DNA from: Bacteroidota bacterium
GTDB taxonomy: Bacteria > Bacteroidota > Bacteroidia > AKYH767-A > OLB10
Assembly: GCA_963169675.1 (NCBI GenBank)
Contig: CAUJFJ010000108.1
Span: 1-53,152, forward strand
DNA: 53,152 nucleotides
Reading direction: 5' to 3'
Positions 43,198-52,991 of this stretch are shown here, piece by piece; positions within the stretch are counted from its first letter, which is position 1, and each line of letters opens with the position of its first letter. The position numbers were made by a program, and so were the translations under genes. The notes under the pieces are model-generated. The model had not been told where the DNA came from and searched no databases. It worked only from the letters and a program-made list of their open reading frames with translations.

Positions 43198-46100
43198 ATG
43201 AAATCCAATTTCAATTTAAAATCCTTTTTCTTTCTTGCAATCACCTTCTTATTTCCTTTTACAGGGATGTCTCAGATTTACCGGGATGCAGAAGCTGCAG
43301 CCATTGTAAAAGGAGCTTCGCTGATAAAAATCAGTGAGGAAAGAAAAAGCATTGATTTTTATAAACCCGGTAATACTCATCAAATTTCGGAAGCAGAACA
43401 CATGAACTGGTTACGAGATGAATTATTGCAACTTTCGCAAGCAGAAGAATTACGTTTGGAAAAAACCGAGCGCGATCTGCATGGATATACGCACTACCGG
43501 TATCAGCAATTTTTTAACGGTGTTCGGGTAGAACATGGAGTATACTATGTTCATGCGAAAAATGGTTATGTTACTTCGGCAAATGGGGAATGGTATCTGA
43601 ATATCATGTCGCAAACATCGCCAACTCTATCAAAAGAAGCTGCCTTCGCTAAAGCACTTATAGCTGTACCATCTGAAAAGTATAACGATCATGTCGATAA
43701 TGGATTGGAAGGCTCCAAAGAAAATGGCGAATTGGTAATTTACCAAAAAAAGCAACGTAGCAGATTAGCTTACAAATTTGATATCTACAGCGAAATTCCT
43801 TTAAAAAGAGTTTACATTTATATCGATGCTCAAACAGGAGAAACGCTGGATGAAATCAGTCGCATTTGCGCTACTGATGTACCTGCAACAGCAGTGACAG
43901 CATACAATGGCACAAGAACCATGACAACCGATAGTATTTCTCCAGGTAACTACCGATTGAAAGCAGATATTGGTTTCGGTGGTGTAAGGACTTTAAACCT
44001 GAATAACGGAACCAATTATGCAACTGCTGTTGAATTTACTGATACTGATAATCTGTGGAATGCAACCGGTATCGACAAATACGCTTACGATGCTCACTTT
44101 GGCACGGAAGCTACGCATGAGTTTTACCTGACCAATTTTGGAAGAAACTCCTATGATAATGCGGGAGCTCAAATGGTTTCTTATGTTCATTATTCAAATG
44201 GCTATGTTAATGCATTCTGGAATGGGAATTATATGACCTATGGGGATGGGGATGGAATTGATTTCACACCATTGACATCACTAGATATTGTTGGACATGA
44301 AATTACACATGCCGTAACACAGTTTTCTGCAGCATTGGTTTACGCCAATGAGTCGGGTGCATTGAATGAATCGTTCAGTGATTGCTTTGGTGTAACAATC
44401 GATTTCTTTAAAAATCCTACTACTGCTAATTTCCTTGAAGGTGATCAAATAAATGTAAGTGGTATTCCATTCCGGAACATGTCGAATCCGAACCAATATA
44501 GTCACCCCGATACCTATTTGGGTAATTTCTGGAGTTCTGCAGGAGCCGTTCATACCAACAGCGGAGTCATGAATTACTATTACTATTTACTTTGTCAGGG
44601 CGGAACAGGGACAAACGATAATGGGGACAACTATTCAATCATTCCAATTGGAATGGATCATGCAAGTGAAATCAGTTATCGGAATCTTACTGTCTACTTA
44701 ACACCAAATGCCACTTATGCAGATGCACGATTTTATGCCATTCAATCGGCTATCGATTTATTCGGAAGTTGCTCAGATGAAGAAATACAAGTCACGAATG
44801 CCTGGTATGCAGTTGGTGTTGGAGGCTTATTCAGCAATGCAGTTGTAGCACAATTCAGTTCAAACAATAATTTTCTGTGTACTGTTCCGGCAACTGTTAA
44901 TTTTATTAATCAATCTACTAACGGTTTATCATTTAGTTGGGATTTTGGGGATGGCAATACTTCCACACAAACATCTCCTGCTCACACTTACACTGCAGCC
45001 GGAACTTACACGGTGGAATTAATTACTTATGGCACCGGACTATGTGGCACGTCCGATACTGTTACCAAAACAAACTACATCACCGTAACAAATGGCGGTG
45101 GTCCACTTTCAGCTTCCTGTTCTCCGATAACATTGTCATATTGCTGTAATGCCGGAATAACGAATGTGAACTTTAATACCATCAATAACACAACAGCTGA
45201 TGCCAGCGAAGGGTATAAAGATTTTACCTGTGGAACTGCTACAACTGTAACAGCCGGTGATCCAATTTTGGTATCTGTCACCACAGGCATAGGCAATTCT
45301 GAAGATGTAAGAATGTGGATCGACTACAACAATGATGGAAGCTTTAACAACATTGATGAACTGGTATTCATTTCCGATAATAAAACCGGGAACCATACCG
45401 GAGTTGTTCAGACTGCTATAACTGCAGTATTGAATACCCCACTGCGTATGCGTGTCATTGATGATGTTGCTGCGAATACGATTAATTCAGCATGCTATGA
45501 TCCTGCCAATGGTCAGGCTGAAGATTACACTATTACATTTATTGCCAACGCAGCGCCTCCGGTAGCGGATTTTGTTGCCGATCAGGTTTCGGTACCAGTT
45601 GGTTCAACTGTAAACTTTACAGATCTTACTATTAATGCTCCTACATCCTGGTCATGGACTTTCACAGGGGCAGCTACCACAACATCGACAGATCAAAACC
45701 CATCAATAGTATACAACACTCCCGGTGTATATCCTGTAACATTGACTGCTTCAAATGGATTTGGAAATAATTCTATTACAAAAACAGCCTATATTGAAGT
45801 TGTTACCGCTGTAAATATGTGCGGTGGCACAACAACAATCAGTTCGCAGACTGGCGAATTGTATGATTCAGGCGGCCCGCTCGGAGGTTATCAGAATAGC
45901 GAAAATTGCTCCTTGATAATTGCCCCTCCATGTGCAACAAGCATTACACTTTCATTTCTGCAATTTGTTACACAGTCGAGTGACATTCTTTATGTGCATA
46001 ACGGTGATCAGTTGACTGATCCTATTATACTTACTGCTTCCGGATCTACTATACCGGCAAATGTCACAGCTACTTCAGGCAAGATGCTGATTCGATGGGT

Positions 46101-49100
46101 GTCGAACAGTTCAACAACTTTTGCAGGATATTATGCAACATGGACATCCGTAATAGGAAGCCAGAATCCAACTGTTGCTAACTGGAATGTACCATCCTTC
46201 AATCCACCTTTTGGTATTGCTGTGCCTTTTACAGATGCTTCAACCAACGCGCCTGAATCGTGGCTTTGGGATTTTGGTGATGGGGCAACTTCTACACAAC
46301 AAAATCCTTCGCACGCTTATTTTGCTTCGGGTGTTTTTCCTGTTACATTGATAGTCACTAACTGTGTTTCAACTGATACTTTAACACAAAATATAACAGT
46401 TCAGGCTATGCCAAATATTGAAGTCAATCCCGATTCTATTGGTGTGACTTTAAATTGCAATGATTCCATTACTGTATCGTATACTATTTATAATACCGGC
46501 ACTGGGGATCTAGTTTACAATACTACAGGTGGATCCTATACTGATTCGGTAAATGTATTGTCGATGACACATGGAGTGGATTTGAGTACCGAATATCCAA
46601 ATACCCTTACTGCTATAAATAACTATTTCACTAATTACAATCTTACAACATCATCCACTACCGATTCTGCGGTTTTCCGTTCAGTGCTTGCCGGAAAAGA
46701 TCTGGTACTTTTCCCTGAACAGGAATCAGGCACCATTACTCAGTATCCACTATTCACCCCGATCATTCAAGACTTCATGAATAACGGAGGTGTTGCTTTG
46801 GTATTGGGATCGGTCGGGGCCGGAAGTCAGGATCGTGTATACACCATGGGCATGTTTACCGGGAACTACATGACCAATGCAAATACAGGAACAATGACAG
46901 TTACAGATACAACGCACGAATACATGGAAAATATTCCACTTGCTGTTAATGCTGTAAATGCTACATTCTATCATAACTTCACCAATCTTGATAAAGAAAC
47001 TCTTATTATTCACAACACCGGAGATGTTTTATCTTATCGGAATATTGGTGCAGGAAGAGCAGTGTTCCTTGGATTCGATTACTTCGCGAGTAGCGCTCAA
47101 ACGCAACGCATTATTGCAAATATTATTGAGAACAGCAGACTGAATGCCTTGCCACCATGGGTGCAAACAACTTCCACAACTGACACAATTGTACCTGGTG
47201 ATTCGGTAGTTGTTTACCTCACCTTTAACAGTTCAGGTCTGACTGCAGGTACTTATACCAGTCAAATAATAATTAACTCAAATGATACAGCACATTCACC
47301 ACTGATCATTCCGATTACATTAACCGTAGCTGGAGATCCATTGATGACAGTTTCCGATTCCTGTTTGCACTTTGGACAGATCGGACAATATTTATCAGCT
47401 TCTCAAAACTTAACTTTTGGCAATAATGGGTGCGATACTTTAGAAATCACATCAATTAATCCAGCGAATAATGCTTATAGTGTAAATCCCTCAACACTTA
47501 CCATTGCTCCGGGTGGAACGCAATCCGTTTCCGTTACATTTAATCCACAAACAGCAGGAACATTCAATAGTTTCCTTACGGTACAAAGCAATGATGTAGA
47601 TACTGTAATTTGTTTGACCGGTAACAGTACACTTGCTCCACAGATTCTTACCCTTCCTGATTCCATAATTGTAAATCTGGATGCCTGCTCAGATTCAGTT
47701 ACCATTCCAATGTGGATTTACAATACCGGTGGACCTGATTTAATATTCAATACCAGTGGTTACAATTTTACTGACACGGTCAATGTCTTAGCATTGACAC
47801 AGGGTGTAGATATGACCGGTGAATATCCAAATACTATTGCTTCTATCAATGCCTATTTTACCAAGTACACCATTACCACATCGAACACTACAGATGCAAG
47901 TGTATTGACAGGACTTCTAAATGGTATTGATTTATTACTGATGCCTGAACAGGAAACCGGTACAAGTACTCACTATACATCCTTTGCTCCTGTTGTTCAG
48001 AACTTCATGAATGCCGGAGGTACAGTTGTGGTCCTGGGATCTGTTGGCGGTAATAGTTCAAACAGAATTTATGATATGGGAATGTTTACAGGAAGCTTCC
48101 TGACTAATGTCAACAACGGGACATTAACCATAACAGATACTACGCATGCTTACATGGATAACATTCCATTAAGTATCCCAATCCCAAATGCAACCTTCTA
48201 TCACACCATTACCAATCCTGATAAAGTGACATTGGCAACTTACAACACCAGTGATGTAATCAGCTACCGCAATATTGGTTCAGGAAGAGGTGTATTTCTT
48301 GGTTTCGATTACTTTGCTTTCAATGCTTTTACACAACGAATAATTGCAAATATTATTCAATATGGAAATGCTAATTCTGTATCACCATGGATACAATTAA
48401 GCAGCTATTCGGACACTATAACGCCTGGAGATTCATCACTAATTTATGTTACGGTAAGTTCAGGACAGCTAGCAGCCGGATCCTACAATTCATATCTTAT
48501 TATTTCCAGTAACGACCCGCTCACTCCAAAAGATTCGATTTATATTTCAATGACTATAAACGGAAACCCATGTGCTGATTTCGATTTTGCAGGTACCGGG
48601 AACTGTTCAGGCACTGTGAACTTTACAGATGAAACAATAAATGGAGCTACTTCCTGGTTGTGGGATTTTGGTGATGGCGGCACTTCCACTTTGGAAAATC
48701 CGGTTCATACATATATTTCTGCAGGAACCTATCCGGTGAAACTGATTACCTGCAATGCCCTTGGTTGCGATTCGGTAATTATTTCAGTTACTATAAATGG
48801 TGTGAATGGGCCATCAGCACCATTATGTAGTCCTATTACTTCTGCTTTCTGTTGTAGTGCCGGAATAACAAATGTTACATTTAATACAATAAACAATACC
48901 ACTCAGAATGCTATTCAAGGCTTCCAGGATTACTCCTGTACCGTATCAACTATTGTAACGCAAGGTTTAAGTTATCCGATATCTGTTATCACTGGAGCTT
49001 CCTCAAATGAATACGTGAGATGCTGGATTGATTTCAACAATGATGGAATATTTAGTGTTTCTGAAAATGTTTTCGGTTCATTGGCAATAGCTAGTCACAA

Positions 49101-50004
49101 TGGAAATGTTACTATTCCTCTTACTTCGGTACTTAATACACCATTGCGAATGCGTGTCGGGTCAGACAGATCAGTAAATGCGATTCCTTCCCCATGTACA
49201 AATCTGGTAAACGGACAATTTGAAGATTATACAGTAACTGTTATCAGTAACAGTCTGCCTCCGGTTGCTCTTGCTGCTATTGATTCAATAGACAATTGCA
49301 ATGGAATAGTGAGCTTTACAGATGGTTCGAATAATTTACCTACTACCTGGCTATGGTATTTTGGAGATGGTCAAACTTCGATGTTGCAAAATCCAACACA
49401 TCAGTATACCACCAGCGGTGTATATCAGGTTTCATTAGTTGCAACAAATGCATTTGGAAGTGACAGTACATCCATTTCAGTTACGGTTTCTGTGGTAAGT
49501 GCAGCTTTCACAGTAAGTGGGCTGCAGCAAATCGGACAATCGTTGCAGTTTACTGCTGCTACGCAGGGAGCAACAGCCTATTTGTGGAATTTTGGAGATG
49601 GGTTCTTATCAACTTTAGCAAATCCAACACATATATATACTGCTGCTGGCTCTTATCCGGTTACATTAACGGTAACTTCAGGTCCATGTGTGGTTACTTT
49701 AACGGACACTATAACTATTCTTCCGGTTGGCATTGATTATCCTGAAGGAATAACTTACTTGTCACTTTTACCCAATCCCTTTAAAGATGATGTTACCATA
49801 GAATTTGTACTGAGTGGCGAAAAAGTAATTTCGTTACAGGTAAATGATGTACTGGGACAAGTGGTGAAAGAATTGGTAACTGATTCCAAATTGCCTGCCG
49901 GTAAATACACATTCAAGTTCACTGGTGATGCACCAGGGGCATACATGGTGATTTTCCATATTGATGGCATTCCATTTACTCAGCGGATTTTAAAAATCAA
50001 ATAG
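43198..50004 (+). CDS. giant secreted M4 (thermolysin-like) metallopeptidase with PKD, GEVED, CUB and T9SS domains
   Basis: 2268 residues. Signal 1-25; FTP/PepSY propeptide about 45-225; M4 domain about 230-555 with zinc site His367-Glu-x-x-His371, third ligand Glu391 (ESGALNESFSD, 20 residues on, as in thermolysin) and HTNSGVMNYYYYLL. Then PKD 1 (FSWDFGDGNTST) about 560, GEVED 1 about 645-780, PKD 2 about 790, CUB-like about 880-985, PKD 3 about 1000, a module of about 310 residues at 1068-1380, an ASH-like domain, a second copy of the module at 1481-1787, PKD 4, GEVED 2, PKD 5-6 and a C-terminal sorting domain (LLPNPFKDDVTIEF...). Exported through the T9SS; predicted extracellular protease with many binding domains. 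Confidence 0.93.
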   Translation: MKSNFNLKSFFFLAITFLFPFTGMSQIYRDAEAAAIVKGASLIKISEERKSIDFYKPGNTHQISEAEHMNWLRDELLQLSQAEELRLEKTERDLHGYTHYRYQQFFNGVRVEHGVYYVHAKNGYVTSANGEWYLNIMSQTSPTLSKEAAFAKALIAVPSEKYNDHVDNGLEGSKENGELVIYQKKQRSRLAYKFDIYSEIPLKRVYIYIDAQTGETLDEISRICATDVPATAVTAYNGTRTMTTDSISPGNYRLKADIGFGGVRTLNLNNGTNYATAVEFTDTDNLWNATGIDKYAYDAHFGTEATHEFYLTNFGRNSYDNAGAQMVSYVHYSNGYVNAFWNGNYMTYGDGDGIDFTPLTSLDIVGHEITHAVTQFSAALVYANESGALNESFSDCFGVTIDFFKNPTTANFLEGDQINVSGIPFRNMSNPNQYSHPDTYLGNFWSSAGAVHTNSGVMNYYYYLLCQGGTGTNDNGDNYSIIPIGMDHASEISYRNLTVYLTPNATYADARFYAIQSAIDLFGSCSDEEIQVTNAWYAVGVGGLFSNAVVAQFSSNNNFLCTVPATVNFINQSTNGLSFSWDFGDGNTSTQTSPAHTYTAAGTYTVELITYGTGLCGTSDTVTKTNYITVTNGGGPLSASCSPITLSYCCNAGITNVNFNTINNTTADASEGYKDFTCGTATTVTAGDPILVSVTTGIGNSEDVRMWIDYNNDGSFNNIDELVFISDNKTGNHTGVVQTAITAVLNTPLRMRVIDDVAANTINSACYDPANGQAEDYTITFIANAAPPVADFVADQVSVPVGSTVNFTDLTINAPTSWSWTFTGAATTTSTDQNPSIVYNTPGVYPVTLTASNGFGNNSITKTAYIEVVTAVNMCGGTTTISSQTGELYDSGGPLGGYQNSENCSLIIAPPCATSITLSFLQFVTQSSDILYVHNGDQLTDPIILTASGSTIPANVTATSGKMLIRWVSNSSTTFAGYYATWTSVIGSQNPTVANWNVPSFNPPFGIAVPFTDASTNAPESWLWDFGDGATSTQQNPSHAYFASGVFPVTLIVTNCVSTDTLTQNITVQAMPNIEVNPDSIGVTLNCNDSITVSYTIYNTGTGDLVYNTTGGSYTDSVNVLSMTHGVDLSTEYPNTLTAINNYFTNYNLTTSSTTDSAVFRSVLAGKDLVLFPEQESGTITQYPLFTPIIQDFMNNGGVALVLGSVGAGSQDRVYTMGMFTGNYMTNANTGTMTVTDTTHEYMENIPLAVNAVNATFYHNFTNLDKETLIIHNTGDVLSYRNIGAGRAVFLGFDYFASSAQTQRIIANIIENSRLNALPPWVQTTSTTDTIVPGDSVVVYLTFNSSGLTAGTYTSQIIINSNDTAHSPLIIPITLTVAGDPLMTVSDSCLHFGQIGQYLSASQNLTFGNNGCDTLEITSINPANNAYSVNPSTLTIAPGGTQSVSVTFNPQTAGTFNSFLTVQSNDVDTVICLTGNSTLAPQILTLPDSIIVNLDACSDSVTIPMWIYNTGGPDLIFNTSGYNFTDTVNVLALTQGVDMTGEYPNTIASINAYFTKYTITTSNTTDASVLTGLLNGIDLLLMPEQETGTSTHYTSFAPVVQNFMNAGGTVVVLGSVGGNSSNRIYDMGMFTGSFLTNVNNGTLTITDTTHAYMDNIPLSIPIPNATFYHTITNPDKVTLATYNTSDVISYRNIGSGRGVFLGFDYFAFNAFTQRIIANIIQYGNANSVSPWIQLSSYSDTITPGDSSLIYVTVSSGQLAAGSYNSYLIISSNDPLTPKDSIYISMTINGNPCADFDFAGTGNCSGTVNFTDETINGATSWLWDFGDGGTSTLENPVHTYISAGTYPVKLITCNALGCDSVIISVTINGVNGPSAPLCSPITSAFCCSAGITNVTFNTINNTTQNAIQGFQDYSCTVSTIVTQGLSYPISVITGASSNEYVRCWIDFNNDGIFSVSENVFGSLAIASHNGNVTIPLTSVLNTPLRMRVGSDRSVNAIPSPCTNLVNGQFEDYTVTVISNSLPPVALAAIDSIDNCNGIVSFTDGSNNLPTTWLWYFGDGQTSMLQNPTHQYTTSGVYQVSLVATNAFGSDSTSISVTVSVVSAAFTVSGLQQIGQSLQFTAATQGATAYLWNFGDGFLSTLANPTHIYTAAGSYPVTLTVTSGPCVVTLTDTITILPVGIDYPEGITYLSLLPNPFKDDVTIEFVLSGEKVISLQVNDVLGQVVKELVTDSKLPAGKYTFKFTGDAPGAYMVIFHIDGIPFTQRILKIK
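46410..47335 (+). repeat. first copy of an internal module of the M4 peptidase
   Basis: Encodes PDSIGVTLNCNDSITVSY...YNTGTGDLVYNT (an Ig-like half), then EYPNTLTAINNYF, DLVLFPEQESG, FMNNGGVALVLGSVG and YRNIGAGRAVFLGFDYFA, an alpha/beta segment. Closely matched by the copy at 47640-48560. Confidence 0.8.
47640..48560 (+). repeat. second copy of the internal module of the M4 peptidase
   Basis: Encodes PDSIIVNLDACSDSVTI, EYPNTIASINAYF, DLLLMPEQETG, FMNAGGTVVVLGSVGG and YRNIGSGRGVFLGFDYFA. Clear paralogue of 46410-47335 at protein level, with divergent DNA, so the duplication is not recent. Confidence 0.8.
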
Positions 50005-50019
50005 TCAAAATCCAGATTT

Positions 50020-50055
50020 AAATCGGGCAACATATAAACTTATGTTGCCCGATTT
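50020..50055. terminator. bidirectional terminator hairpin
   Basis: 15 bp stem: AAATCGGGCAACATA (50020-50034) with TATGTTGCCCGATTT (50041-50055), 6-nt loop, T-tract on the right. Lies between the convergent ends of the M4 peptidase and the barrel protein. Confidence 0.88.
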
Positions 50056-50059
50056 TATT

Positions 50060-51127
50060 TTAGAATGATTCGCCAAAAGCTACATAAAACCCGGAATTAT
50101 TATAAGACCCAACAGCATAATCGAGTCTTAAATTGGTCTTCCCTTTCCGATCGATCATAAATCTCAGACCTGTTCCGGCATTTCCAAACAATTCCGCTTT
50201 ATTTACTTCCATATTGCGTCTGTATAACGTTGAGCCGCCTCCAAAAACAGCAATTCCCCATCTTCTGTAAACAGTATATCTGTATTCCAATTGAAGTACA
50301 GTTGAATTATTATCAAAAAAACGGCCACTGTAAATGCCTCTTGTAATGTCATCCCCTCCAATTCGTGGCAAATCAAAGTAAGGTGTTTCTGAAGTACAAA
50401 ACTCCTGAAAAAGTCTCATGGATAAAGTATTCCCCCTTCTTCCGGAAAAATATTTTCTAAAATCAACTATCAGCTTCATATAATTTAGTTCGGAAGAAAA
50501 AAATCCTCCGTTAAACCAAAAATAAGAACCTTTTGAAGGAGTTAGTAGATGATCTCTTGAATCAAATACTAAAGTCGGACCGCCACCAATAACAGTAGCA
50601 TTGCCATTTCGAATAGTGATATTCGATGGAAGTGAATCCTTCAAAATTGCATAATCCACATACTTAAAACTGATTCCGCCATATAAATGGTTATTCACTT
50701 TCTTAAGAAAGGATGTTTCCGCAAAAAATCTTTCGCTCAAAAAATAATATCCTTCAAAATCTGAAATGTTTCTAATATTTGCGAAATAACGATCGGGGTA
50801 TTTAGAATAGTGAATTAATCCTTTTGTAAAATGCTTTCCTGAATTAACAGGCATATTCCATTCTGTTTCCAGGATAATCTGTTTCTTCAATGTATACACA
50901 AATTCTATTTTTGCATTCCCGGCCCTTGAAAGGGAATCGGAAATTTTCTGGAAAGTAAAAAGTGCTACGGCACCAAAATAAGTACCGGTTTCAGGAGCAT
51001 ATCCGAATGAAGGTACCGGCAAAATGCCAATGCGGTTTTTCGGAATTGTGTCTTGAGCATTCATCGAAAAAGGAATGCAGCTATAAAACAAATAAACAAG
51101 GACAGGGAAATCTAGTTTAGTTCTCAA
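50060..51127 (-). CDS. BamA/TamA-like outer-membrane beta-barrel without POTRA domains
   Basis: 355 residues. Signal peptide ending MNAQ. Directly a barrel with Omp85-type strands: PVPSFGYAPETGTYFGAVALF, GGGPTLVFDSRDHLLTPSKGSYFWF, LPRIGGDDITRGIYSGRFFD, LQLEYRYTVYRRWGIAVFGGGS and GTGLRFMIDRKGKTNLRLDYAVG, the latter being the common C-terminal Omp85 signature (the RGxxxGR-like RGIYSGRF is the lock motif). Too short for POTRA repeats. Outer membrane; transported substrate unknown. Confidence 0.87.
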   Translation of the reverse strand: MRTKLDFPVLVYLFYSCIPFSMNAQDTIPKNRIGILPVPSFGYAPETGTYFGAVALFTFQKISDSLSRAGNAKIEFVYTLKKQIILETEWNMPVNSGKHFTKGLIHYSKYPDRYFANIRNISDFEGYYFLSERFFAETSFLKKVNNHLYGGISFKYVDYAILKDSLPSNITIRNGNATVIGGGPTLVFDSRDHLLTPSKGSYFWFNGGFFSSELNYMKLIVDFRKYFSGRRGNTLSMRLFQEFCTSETPYFDLPRIGGDDITRGIYSGRFFDNNSTVLQLEYRYTVYRRWGIAVFGGGSTLYRRNMEVNKAELFGNAGTGLRFMIDRKGKTNLRLDYAVGSYNNSGFYVAFGESF

Positions 51128-51143
51128 ATACCTTTAGTTTAAC

Positions 51144-51827
51144 TTACTTCTTTGCTGCTCCATAAGCAATATATTTCCAGTTATCAGGTACAACAGAATT
51201 GCAAATCATTTTATCAATGATTGAAAACCCATTTCGCTGCGATTCTGATCTTCCAAATGCACTTGCAAAACCTGTTGCACGTATTTCAACATCGCGAAAT
51301 TCCTTTGTGAATTCCTTTAATTCATCCATAGAAACATAACGCCAGGTATCACCCCATTTAACAAATTTCTTTCTTAGGAACTGATGCAATGGTGATGCAA
51401 TTAAATTTTCAGCAAATAATAAATAACCTCCAGGCTTTAGTGCTTTGTGTATACTATTGAAAGTCTTTTGCTGCAAATCCATCCCGCCAAAGCGGCCAAT
51501 ACCACCAATTATGGATTTAAAAACGATAACATCGAAATGATCCTGAAATGGAATAGCTGATGCATCAATATCGGCATAACTAATATTTGCAAGTTTATAC
51601 TTTTGATGCAAAGGTTTTGCTGTCACTTCACTATCACTGAGATCGGAACATATAACATTGAAACCCTTATTGGCAAGCCAAAGCGACAATCCACCCTGGC
51701 GTCCACCTAACTCAAGCGCATTCCCTTTTGCCATAACTTTAGTTTTTTGCTCCCAGAAAGGCAAAGCTGTCGACCATGCTTTCACATCCCATTGGAAAAT
51801 ATCATTTATCATTTGGGGACTAGTCAT
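51144..51827 (-). CDS. class I SAM-dependent methyltransferase
   Basis: 227 residues. Methyltransferase motif I NALELGGRQGGLSLWLANKG (Gly-rich loop, residues about 37-56), acidic residue in VICSDLSDSE, DIDASAIPFQDHFDVIVFKSIIGG (motif II/post II) and ALKPGGYLLFAENL (motif III). Small molecule or lipid substrate unknown. 16 bp upstream of the barrel gene on the same strand, so probably co-transcribed. Confidence 0.85.
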   Translation of the reverse strand: MTSPQMINDIFQWDVKAWSTALPFWEQKTKVMAKGNALELGGRQGGLSLWLANKGFNVICSDLSDSEVTAKPLHQKYKLANISYADIDASAIPFQDHFDVIVFKSIIGGIGRFGGMDLQQKTFNSIHKALKPGGYLLFAENLIASPLHQFLRKKFVKWGDTWRYVSMDELKEFTKEFRDVEIRATGFASAFGRSESQRNGFSIIDKMICNSVVPDNWKYIAYGAAKK

Positions 51828-52054
51828 AAGGAGCTACAAGAGTTTATGCTTCGGGTAAAAATACCTAAAAAAAGTAAATAATATTGTTCCTGTTGTGTCA
51901 GTACTGAAATATCGCGTAAGCTTTAATTATTGTAATAATCTGATATTCCAACAGATAACTATCCGGAACACGTGGTGAGCCAGTAGTAAACCATTTCATA
52001 AAAACTTTGTTTCTTTGATGCAACCTGACCTGAAAAATCAGTGGGTTGAATAGA

Positions 52055-52924
52055 ATGAAAAAGAAAATTTTGCAAGTAGTGTCCCGGCCAGGGCGATATG
52101 GCATGGTTGGAGATGGTTTCAGGGTATTCAATTATTTCCCCGGAATGATTTCTGATCGAAAATTAGTGAGTCCCTTTTTGATGCTTGATTTTAATCCGGC
52201 ATACGACTTCGGACCAAGTGAACAACCCCGTGGTGTTGATGTACATCCTCACAAAGGATTTGAAACAGTAACTATTGCCTATCAGGGAAGTGTTGCTCAT
52301 CACGATAGCAGTGGCAACAGTGGAGTGATACATCCGGGTGATGTGCAATGGATGACTGCGGGTGCAGGAATTTTGCATAAGGAGTATCATGAAACCAATT
52401 TTTCGAAAGCAGGTGGACCTTTTGAGATGGTGCAGTTATGGGTTAACTTACCTAAAAAGGACAAGTTAACACCTCCAAAATATCAGGCACTGGAAGCTGC
52501 AAAAATGAATAAAATCACATTGGCTGATAATGGAGGATATGTAAATATTATTGCCGGTGAATTAAATGGGAAAGCAGGTTCTGCCACTACCTTCACTCCA
52601 ATAAATGTTTATGATGTGAAATTAAATGCAAATGGAAGTATGGAATTCGATACTCCGGAAAAACACAACACATTTATACTGGTGATTAATGGCAAAGTAG
52701 AAGTCAATGGAGAAGCTGCAGATTCACACCAGTTTGTAATATTCAAAAACGAAGGTGAATCTATAAGCATCAAAGCACAAACCGATAGTGTTTTGCTTGT
52801 TCTTAGTGGCGAACCAATTGATGAGCCAATTGCGCAGTATGGTCCGTTTGTAATGAACACACAGGAAGAATTACAAGAGGCCTTTCAGGAATTTCAATCA
52901 GGAAAATTTGGTGTACTGAATTGA
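52055..52924 (+). CDS. pirin-family cupin protein
   Basis: 289 residues from the ATG at 52055 (MKKKILQVVSRPG); a TTG nine bases earlier is unnecessary. Pirin N-domain metal site: VDVHPHKGFETVTIAY and HHDSSGNSGVIHPGDVQWMTAGAGILHKEYHE, with the four ligands His/His/His/Glu, and a C-terminal cupin-like domain. Pirins act as quercetinases or redox-sensing regulators in the cytoplasm; the role here is unknown. Confidence 0.93.
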   Translation: MKKKILQVVSRPGRYGMVGDGFRVFNYFPGMISDRKLVSPFLMLDFNPAYDFGPSEQPRGVDVHPHKGFETVTIAYQGSVAHHDSSGNSGVIHPGDVQWMTAGAGILHKEYHETNFSKAGGPFEMVQLWVNLPKKDKLTPPKYQALEAAKMNKITLADNGGYVNIIAGELNGKAGSATTFTPINVYDVKLNANGSMEFDTPEKHNTFILVINGKVEVNGEAADSHQFVIFKNEGESISIKAQTDSVLLVLSGEPIDEPIAQYGPFVMNTQEELQEAFQEFQSGKFGVLN

Positions 52925-52940
52925 TCAGAACAGAATCTAT

Positions 52941-52979
52941 AAAAAAAAGAGCGCAGTTTATGACTGCGCTCTTTTTTTT
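52941..52979. terminator. strong bidirectional terminator
   Basis: Stem GAGCGCAGT/ACTGCGCTC (52949-52957 / 52963-52971) with loop TTATG, flanked by A8 and T8. Between the pirin gene and the convergent partial gene at the right edge. Confidence 0.92.
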
Positions 52980-52991
52980 GATAAAGTATTC

